Shown: in pieces, positions 56,703-64,000 of the stretch | Numbering within the stretch: the stretch's first letter is position 1 | Layout of the letters: each line of letters starts with the position of its first letter | NCBI RefSeq assembly: GCF_036711975.1 | Contig: NC_091971.1 | Coordinates: 4,285,501 to 4,349,500, forward strand | Length of the DNA stretch: 64,000 nt | Direction: 5' to 3' | From: Onthophagus taurus | Lineage: Eukaryota > Arthropoda > Insecta > Coleoptera > Scarabaeidae | Made by a program: the position numbers and the translations under genes | The notes under the pieces: model-generated | What the model was told of the DNA's origin: nothing | What the model saw: the letters and a program-made list of their open reading frames with translations, nothing else | Databases searched by the model: none

Positions 56703-57716
56703 ATTAATCTTTTAATTTACCATTTTGAAGTTGAATCTATCTTTTGGCGTCAGCTTCATCCTCATTCATGAACTCTCCTACTGAAAACATAACCAAAGTA
56801 GTAAATGATTATAAGGGTAAAAAATGATTTAATTAATTTTTATTGGATTTGAGATAATAATTGAAGTTATAAAAAAATAAATTGTGCACTTTGTTAGTTA
56901 AAAATTATTTTCAAATAAATAAGTGGTAGTCCATATAGAAGTACATGCCTTTTACATAAAGCGACAAATGATAACATAAAAAACAACAATTGATTAACAA
57001 GAAGACAATTAAACATGCTATTAGTATACATCTTTAACTCACAACAAATGATTAAGGCTTTTAAACATTAGTACAAAGATTATTACAAATTAATTTTAAT
57101 TAAGAAAGAATATGTTAATTCGAATATTGAGGTTTTGGTGTGTGTATATTTTTTTTAGTCATCGTACATACCTAGTTTTTTTAATCATTTTGATTTCCTA
57201 GGTTGCGAATTCCTCCTCGGATAACTACACTATTTCTTATTGGGGGGGTCAAGAAGAAAAATTGAAACGCGACCAATTCATTTCAGATTTATTTCGATAG
57301 AGTTGTACAGGTTTTTTTTATACATTTTAAATTTGTTGTGAGTAATAGATGCATTAATAAATAAATATAATTACATGACTTTATACAAAAAGTGTACTTA
57401 TATGACTACCAAAATTCTTTTTCGGTCCCTTTCGACAAAATCGTACCGATTTCCGACCATTAATTGCATTAGAGGTTTACCTTGAACGTGAATTAAAATT
57501 AAAATTAAACAGTCTTGTGTACAATATCGTTTCGGCATCATCATCATCATCGTCAATCTTATTGTCGTTTACTTTTCGTATTTTTTTTTTACAAATGTAC
57601 AATAACGTGATTTACTTTTGGGTCAATTTTCTTTCAAGTCCGAGTATATAAGTCTATTTACAAAATTTATTTTAATTTTCGAATGAATCAAAATCGATTT
57701 TTTTTTTTTAGGGTGA
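56703..57716 (-). other. Probable 3' UTR of the Vein-like gene
   Basis: AT-rich sequence downstream (leftward) of the stop codon. A TTTATT at 57666-57671 (minus AATAAA) is only about 45 bp past the stop; another lies near 57288. A (CAT)n/(CATCAT) run at about 57537-57552 and a GGGGGGG run at 57242-57248 are the only distinctive pieces. Confidence 0.4.
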
Positions 57717-59089
57717 TCAATTTTTGCAAAAATGACTTATATTGTATTGAGGTAGATTGCATGAGGTTATATTTTGCTGATACGTACTGGTTTTTTCATT
57801 ACATCTTTGGCCCTGAAAATTATTCTTGCATCTGAAAATTAAAACATACAAAATATTTTTAAGTGTTAAGTTAAAAAAAAAATTGAAAAAATAAATCCTG
57901 AAAGAATTTTATCAATTTTTGGGTTTAGCAGTATTTAGTCTTCTGACAACAATATTTACTCCTCTCCTAGCAGTGTCTAATCTTCTGGAAACAATATTTA
58001 CTCCTCTGCCAGCAGTATCTGGTTTTCCCATGACCATATTTACTCGTCTGCAAACAGTATCTAGTCTTGTATTTGCAGTAAATAGATTTCTGCTACCAGT
58101 ATGTAATCATAGTAATGGTCAAATATTTTAAATTAAAAGCATATAGTTGAATTAACAAGTTATAGAGTTATACTTCTAATAATAAGTATATTATAAATTT
58201 AATTAAATTTTGAATTAAACCAAATTAAGTTAATTTTCAACCAGATTTGTTTATAAGTCTTTTATTTGAAAAAAAAAAGTGATTTAGTTCAGGATTTGTT
58301 TTTTCAATTTTGTCAGTGCACAGCTGTGCGGTCTTTGGCATACTAACACACAAAACGCTCCTAAGATATCCGTCACGAAGCAGTCGCCGTTAATGCACAT
58401 GGCACTCACGGTCTTGTTGCACGGCATAAGACCTGAAACAGGAAAAGCTCCCTTTCAGTGTGTGATTCCTAACCGCACACACCACTCCCATACACGTCGC
58501 CGGTACGACACCCATTGTAAAATTACACCTCTAAGCTCGAGTACTGCCAAACCATTATATGTTTTTGTCAAGTTGCCAACGATTGCGTAAAGGCGCTAGA
58601 CGGGGGCCCCCTGTTTATGTTCGTTAGCGCCTTGTTCCGAACGCGGACGTCGCGCTTTTATGATTCTCCTTTACTTCACTCATGCCGAAATAATTCCTAT
58701 TTATGAGCTCGTTTTACATTACGAGTTTCACATAAAATTATAACTTAACCATCATTCTATGTTCAATTGTTTATTTGAGACGTTAAATTAACGTTTCAGA
58801 TTTATTACATCTAATTTATGAATCTGATTTAAGCTATTTATTATCATTGCTTATTTAACACACATTATCAAATGTGTAAACATACAATGGTTTGGAGAAA
58901 ACTCTAGGTGGCGTACCAAAAAAAAAATAATAATAAAATTTATTTGATTTACCTTTAAAGCTTATATTACCTTCATCCAATACAGTATCTTCACTTATCT
59001 CAATGGTGTTATTAAGGCCTTCGGTCTGGCACCGATACCTTCCATAGTCGTTTTTATTCGTCTCGTTAAAAATGAGAGTCGATGATCGT
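57717..59089 (-). CDS. vn: Vein/neuregulin-like secreted EGFR ligand, last three coding exons (partial)
   Basis: Minus-strand exons 59089-58971, 58432-58348 and 57831-57717 join in frame and encode the final 105 residues. Exon A reads STLIFNETNKNDYGRYRCQT, the end of an Ig C2 domain (D-x-G-x-Y-x-C). Exons B+C form one EGF domain, C-x7-C-x4-C-x9-C-V-C-x8-C, with CINGDC and, after the splice, CVCKNNFQGQRC. The order Ig then EGF, with a short tail and no membrane segment, is that of insect Vein, a secreted activator of EGFR. The donor of exon B is GTTAGT at 58347-58342; it alone restores the C-x-C of the EGF fold. The stop TGA is at 57719-57717. The 5' exons are outside the window. It could be another Ig-EGF protein, so the name is moderate. 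Confidence 0.75.
57925..58112. repeat. Minisatellite of the CAGTATCTAGTCTTCTG family in the last intron of the Vein-like gene
   Basis: Units such as AGCAGTATTTAGTCTTCTGA, AGCAGTGTCTAATCTTCTGG and AACAGTATCTAGTCTTG repeat about every 33-66 bp, alternating with ATATTTACTCCTCTGCC. The same family is at 4466-4602 and, inverted, at 51930-52200. Confidence 0.7.
58433..58970. other. Intron between Ig and EGF exons, with a GC-rich inverted repeat at about 58591-58650
   Basis: GGCGCTAGACGGGGGCCCCC...TTAGCGCC forms an 8-bp inverted repeat (GGCGCTA/TAGCGCC) around GGGGGCCCCC, in otherwise AT-rich DNA. The stretch 58440-58580 is also GC-richer than the surrounding intron. I see no second exon there with convincing splice sites. 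Confidence 0.4.
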
Positions 59090-59099
59090 CTGAAAATAT

Positions 59100-59170
59100 A
59101 TTAATATTACTATACATTTAATGAAAATGTTATTATTAAATTATTAAGTAATTCAGTTCATATTGGACAA
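59100..59170. other. Short intron stretch between the Ig exon and the tandem array
   Basis: AT-rich DNA following the TATTTTCAG acceptor of exon A on the minus strand. Nothing else is seen. Confidence 0.6.
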
Positions 59171-62100
59171 AACAAATACAGGGTTGAGTTCAAAAAGTAT
59201 TATCTCAAAAACGAATTGAGATTTTCAAGTACGGTTTTTTCTATGAAAAAGGGGACACCTTCTTTTATAAATCACCAAAGTTTCATCAAGATATCTTAAG
59301 AATTCGATTTTTCACAATTTTTTGAAAACAATAGTTAAAAGTTATCAACATCATAAAGCGATTAAAATTTTGGTTGCGTTCAAAAAGTATTATCTCAAAA
59401 ACGAATTGAGATTTTCAAGTACGGTTTTTTCTATGAAAAAGGGGACACCTCCCTCTATAAATCACCAACGTTTCATAGAGATATCTTAAGAATTGGATTT
59501 TTCACGATTTTTTAAAAATGATAGTTAAAAGTTCACAACATCATAAAGCGATTAAAATTTGGGTTGGATTCAAACCTTAGTATCTCAAAAACGAATTGAG
59601 ATTTTTAAATACGGGTTTTTCTATGAAAAAGGAGACACCTCCCTCTATAAATCACCAACCTTTCATCAAGATATCTTAAGAATTCGATTTTTTATGATTT
59701 TTTAAAAGTGATTTAAGAGTTGTATATTTCATAAATCGATTTGGATTCAAAAATGATTATCTCAGAAACTAGTATAGATTTTCAAAAACGGCTTTCTTCA
59801 TTAAAAAGCATACACCTCTCTCTATAAATCGATATCATTTCATTAAGATATCTTAAGAATTAGATTTTTTACGATTTTTTAAAATTGATTGCAAAAAGTT
59901 GTCAATTCAAATTTGGGTTGGGTTCAAAACTTATTATCTCAAAAACGAATTGAAATTTTCAAGTACGGTTTTTTCTATGAAAAAGGAGACACCTTCCTCT
60001 ATAAATCACCAATGTTTCATCAAGATATCTTAAGAATTCGATTTTTTATGATTTTTTAAAAGTGATTGTAAAAGTTGTAAATTTCATAAATCGATTAAAA
60101 TTCGGGTTGGATTCAAAAATGATTATCTCAGAAACTAATATAGATTTTCAAAAACGGCCTTCTTCATTAAAAAGTATACACTTCCCTCTATAAATCGATA
60201 TCATTTCATCAAGATATCTTAAGAATTCGATTTTTTACGATTTTTTTTAAATTGATTGCAAAAAGTTATCAAGTCAAATTTGGGTTGGGTTCAAAAATTA
60301 TTATCTCAAAAACGAAATGAAATTTTCAAGCACGGTTTTATCCATGAAAAAGTGCATACCTCCCCTTACAAATCACCAACGTTTCATGACGATATCTTAA
60401 GAATTCGATTTTTTACGATTTTTTAAAAATATTAATTAAACGTTGGCAATATCATAAAGCGATTATAATTTGGGTTGGGTTCAAAACTTATTATCTCAAA
60501 AACGAATTGAGATTTTCAAGTACGGTTTTTTCTATGAAAAAGAAGACACCTTCCTCTATAAATCACCAATGTTTCATCAAGATATCTTAAGAATTCGATT
60601 TTTTACGATTTTTTAAAAGTGATTGTAAAAGTTGTAAATGTCATAAATCGATTAAAATTTGGGTTGGGTTCAAAACTTATTATCTCAAAAACGAATTGAG
60701 ATTTTCAAGTACGGTTTTTTCTATGAAAAAGGAGACACCTTCCTCTATAAATCACCGAAGTTTCATCAAGATATCTTAAGAATTCGATTTTTTATGATTT
60801 TTTAAAAGTGATTGTAAAAGTTGTAAATTTCATAAATCGATTAAAATTCGGGTTGGATTCAAAAATGATTATCTCAGAAACTAAGATAGATTTTCAAAAA
60901 CGGCTTTCTTCATTAAAAAGTATACACCTCCCTTTATAAATTGATATCATTTCATCAAGATATCTTAAGAATTAGATTTGTTACGATTTTTTAAAATTGA
61001 TTGCAAAAAGTTGCCAATTCAAATTTGGGTTGGGTTCAAAAATTATTATCTCAAAAACGAATTGAGATTTTCAAGTACGGTTTTTTCTATGAAAAAGGAG
61101 ACACCTTCCTCTATAAATCACCAATGTTTCATCAAGATATCTTAAGAATTCGATTTGTTATGATTTTTTAAAAGTGATTGTAAAAGTTGTAAATTTCATA
61201 AATCGATTAAAATTCGCGTTGGATTCAAAAATGATTATCTCAGAAACTAATATATATTTTCAAAAACGGCTTTCTTTATTAAAAAGTAGACACCTCGCTC
61301 TATAAATCGATATCGTTTCATCAAGATATTTTAAGAATTCAATTTTTTACGATTTTTTAAAATTGATTGCAAAAAGTTGTCAATTCAAATTTGGGTTGAG
61401 TTCAAAACTTATTATGTCAAAAACGAATTGAGATTTTCAAGTACGGTTTTTTCTATGAAAAAGGAGACACCTTCCTCTATAAATCACTAATGTTTCATCA
61501 ATATATCTTAAGAATACGATTTTTTATGATGTTTTAAAAGTGATTGTAAAAGTTGTAAATTTCATAAATCGATTAAAATTCGAGTTGGATTCAAAAATGA
61601 TTATCTCAGAAATTAATATAGATTTTCAAAAACGGCTTTCTTCATTAAAAAGTATACACCTCCCTCTACAAATCAATATCATTTCATCAAGATATCTTAA
61701 GAATTCGATTTTTTACGATTTTTTAAAAATTGATTGCAAAAAGTTGTCAATTCAAATTTGGGTTGGGTTCAAAAATTATTATCTCAAAAACGAATTGCGA
61801 TTTTCAAGTACGGTTTTTTCTATGAAAAAGGAGACACCTTCCTCTATAAATCACCAATGTTTCATCAAGATATCTTAAGAATTCGATTTTTTATGATTTT
61901 TTAAAAGTGATTGTAAAAGTTGTAAATTTCATAAATCGATTAAAATTCGGGTTGGATTCAAAAATGATTATCTCAGAAACTAATATAGATTTTCAAAAAT
62001 GGCTTTCTTTATTAAAAAGTAGACACCTCCCTCTATAAATCAATATCATTTCATCGAGATATCTTAAGAATTCGATTTTTTACGATTTTTTTAAAAATTG

Positions 62101-63870
62101 ATTGCAAAAAGTTGTCAATTCAAATTTGGGTTGGGTTCAAACCTTATTATCTCAAAAACGAATTGAAATTTTCAAGTACGGTTTTTTCTATGAAAAAGGA
62201 GACACCTTCCTCTATAAATCACCAATGTTTCATCAAGATATCTTAAGAATTCGATTTTTTACGATTTTTAAAATTGATTGCAAAAAGTTGTCAATTCAAA
62301 TTTGGGTTGGGTTCAAAAATTATTATCTCAAAAACGAATTGAGATTTTCAAGTACGGTTTTTTCTATGAAAAAGGAGACACCTTCCTCTATAAATCACCA
62401 ATGTTTCATCAAGATATCTTAAGAATTCGATTTTTTATGATTTTTTAAAAGTGATTGTAAAAGTTGTAAATTTCATAAATCGATTAAAATTTGGGTTGGA
62501 TTCAAAAATGATTATCTCAGAAACTAATATAGATTTTCAAAAACGGCCTTCTTCATTAAAAAGTATACACTTCCCTCTATAAATCGATATCATTTCATCA
62601 AGATATCTTAAGAATTCGATTTTTTAAAATTGATTGCAAAAAGTTGTCAATTCAAATTTGGGTTGGGTTCAAAAATTATTATCTCAAAAACGAATTGATA
62701 TTTTCAAATACGGTTTTTTCTATGAAAAAGGAGACACCTTCCTCTATAAATCACCAATGTTTCATCAAGATATCTTAAGAATTCGATTTTTTACGATTTT
62801 TTAAAAGTGATTGTAAAAGTTGTAAATTTCATAAATCGATTAAAATTTGGGTTGGGTTCAAAAATGATTATCTCAGAAACTAATATAGATTTTCAAAAAC
62901 GGCCTTCTTCATTAAAAAGTATACACTTCCCTCTATAAATCGATATCATTTCATCAAGATATCTTAAGAATTCGATTTTTTAAAATTGATTGCAAAAAGT
63001 TGTCAATTCAAATTTGGGTTGGGTTCAAAAATTATTATCTCAAAAACGAATTGATATTTTCAAATACGGTTTTTTCTATGAAAAAGGAGACACCTTCCTC
63101 TATAAATCACCAATGTTTCATCAAGATATCTTAAGAATTCGATTTTTTATGATTTTTTAAAAGTGATTGTAAAAGTTGTAAATTTCATAAATCGATTAAA
63201 ATTTGGGTTGGATTCAAAAATGATTATCTCAGAAACTAATATAGATTTTCAAAAACGGCCTTCTTCATTAAAAAGTATACACTTCCCTCTATAAATCGAT
63301 ATCATTTCATCAAGATATCTTAAGAATTCGATTTTTTAAAATTGATTGCAAAAAGTTGTCAATTCAAATTTGGGTTGGGTTCAAAAATTATTATCTCAAA
63401 AACGAATTGATATTTTCAAATACGGTTTTTTCTATGAAAAAGGAGACACCTTCCTCTATAAATCACCAATGTTTCATCAAGATATCTTAAGAATTCGATT
63501 TTTTACGATTTTTTAAAAGTGATTGTAAAAGTTGTAAATTTCATAAATCGATTAAAATTTGGGTTGGGTTCAAAACTTATTATCTCAAAAACGAATTGAG
63601 ATTTTCAAGTACGGTTTTTTCTATGAAAAAGGAGACACCTTCCTCTATAAATCACCGAAGTTTCATCAAGATATCTTAAGAATTCGATTTCTTATGATTT
63701 TTTAAAAGTGATTGTAAAATTCATAAATCGATTAAAATTCGGGTTGGATTCAAAAATGATTATCTCAAAAACTAACTAAAATTTTCAAGTACAGTTTTTC
63801 TATGAAAACCCCTCCATCTATATCGTCAACGTTTCATCAAGATATCTTAAGAGTTTGATTTTTTACGATT
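59171..63870. repeat. Two-subunit tandem array of about 180/355 bp in the Vein-like gene intron
   Basis: Subunit A: TATCTCAAAAACGAATTGAG...CTATGAAAAAGGAGACACC...CTTAAGAATTCGA. Subunit B: TATCTCAGAAACTAATATAG...TCATTAAAAAGTATACAC. Both end with ATCAAGATATCTTAAGAATT and a TTTTTTACGATTTTTTAAAA spacer. The array starts A-A-A (about 59199, 59388, 59578), then mostly alternates A-B. From about 62300 to 63550 the A-B dimers are nearly identical, about 355 bp apart (landmarks near 62300, 62655, 63010, 63366). It ends degenerate near 63870; 63871-64000 is AT-rich. Occasional open frames through the array are not genes. Confidence 0.92.
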
Positions 63871-64000
63871 TTTTAATAGTTGCAACAAATTATCATCTTT
63901 CTAAAGTATAAATAATATTATATAAAATATATATTGGACTCTTAGTTTTATAAATTCGAGAGAGGGTTAAATTGGGTTCAAATTGATTTAATAATAAAAA

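Noticed and set aside
61540-62422. Open frames of 106-112 codons in the right-hand array
   Set aside because: They are translations of the A/B repeat subunits and repeat with the array; no independent evidence for coding.

Overview
The window is eukaryotic, AT-rich and full of introns and transposons. It looks like an insect, most plausibly a beetle (inference). The reasons are GT-AG introns of 50 bp to several kb, a brachyenteron/Brachyury T-box gene, a Vein-like Ig+EGF gene, and non-LTR, Tc1/mariner, hAT and P/THAP transposon relics of the kind seen in insects. I could run no search, so gene names rest on recalled family motifs and on reading frames that stay open across predicted splices.

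Layout. 1-2714 is a dimeric satellite array that runs off the left edge. 2717-3376 is a foldback element, followed by a tRNA-Lys(UUU) gene at 3525-3597. 3600-7480 has no gene I can support. 7681-18461 (+) is ORC3, eight exons. Its introns hold a mariner-like element (9838-10574), a nested antisense coiled-coil gene (12171-13190), and an old mariner relic split by a hAT element that carries a tandem array (14.15-17.7 kb). 18462-24463 is a long intergenic region with a CpG-rich block and three pieces of non-LTR retrotransposon. 24464-28844 (+) is the Brachyury/brachyenteron gene, four exons; its first intron contains a 2.2-kb TIR element packed with palindromic repeats. Only 402 bp later GOPC/PIST begins (29247-47263, +, eight exons). 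Its large intron 2 hosts a complete six-exon antisense gene for a secreted coiled-coil protein, plus a palindrome array. Its intron 6 hosts a P-element/THAP transposon with a perfect 8-bp target duplication.

Downstream, 47517-50873 and 53126-56700 are two TIR-bounded elements with related ends but different tandem interiors. 57717-59089 (-) holds the last three coding exons of a neuregulin-like EGFR ligand (Vein-like), whose 5' part lies beyond the right edge. The intron leading off the window is mostly a roughly 180/355-bp tandem array (59170-63870).

The host genes belong to separate processes: replication origin licensing (ORC3), hindgut/posterior mesoderm specification (byn), Golgi PDZ trafficking (GOPC) and EGFR signalling (vein-like). 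I see no operon-like logic. The most unusual features are the two genes nested antisense in host introns, the long C-terminal extension of GOPC, and a set of recurring palindromic modules and two-subunit arrays carried inside TIR elements.
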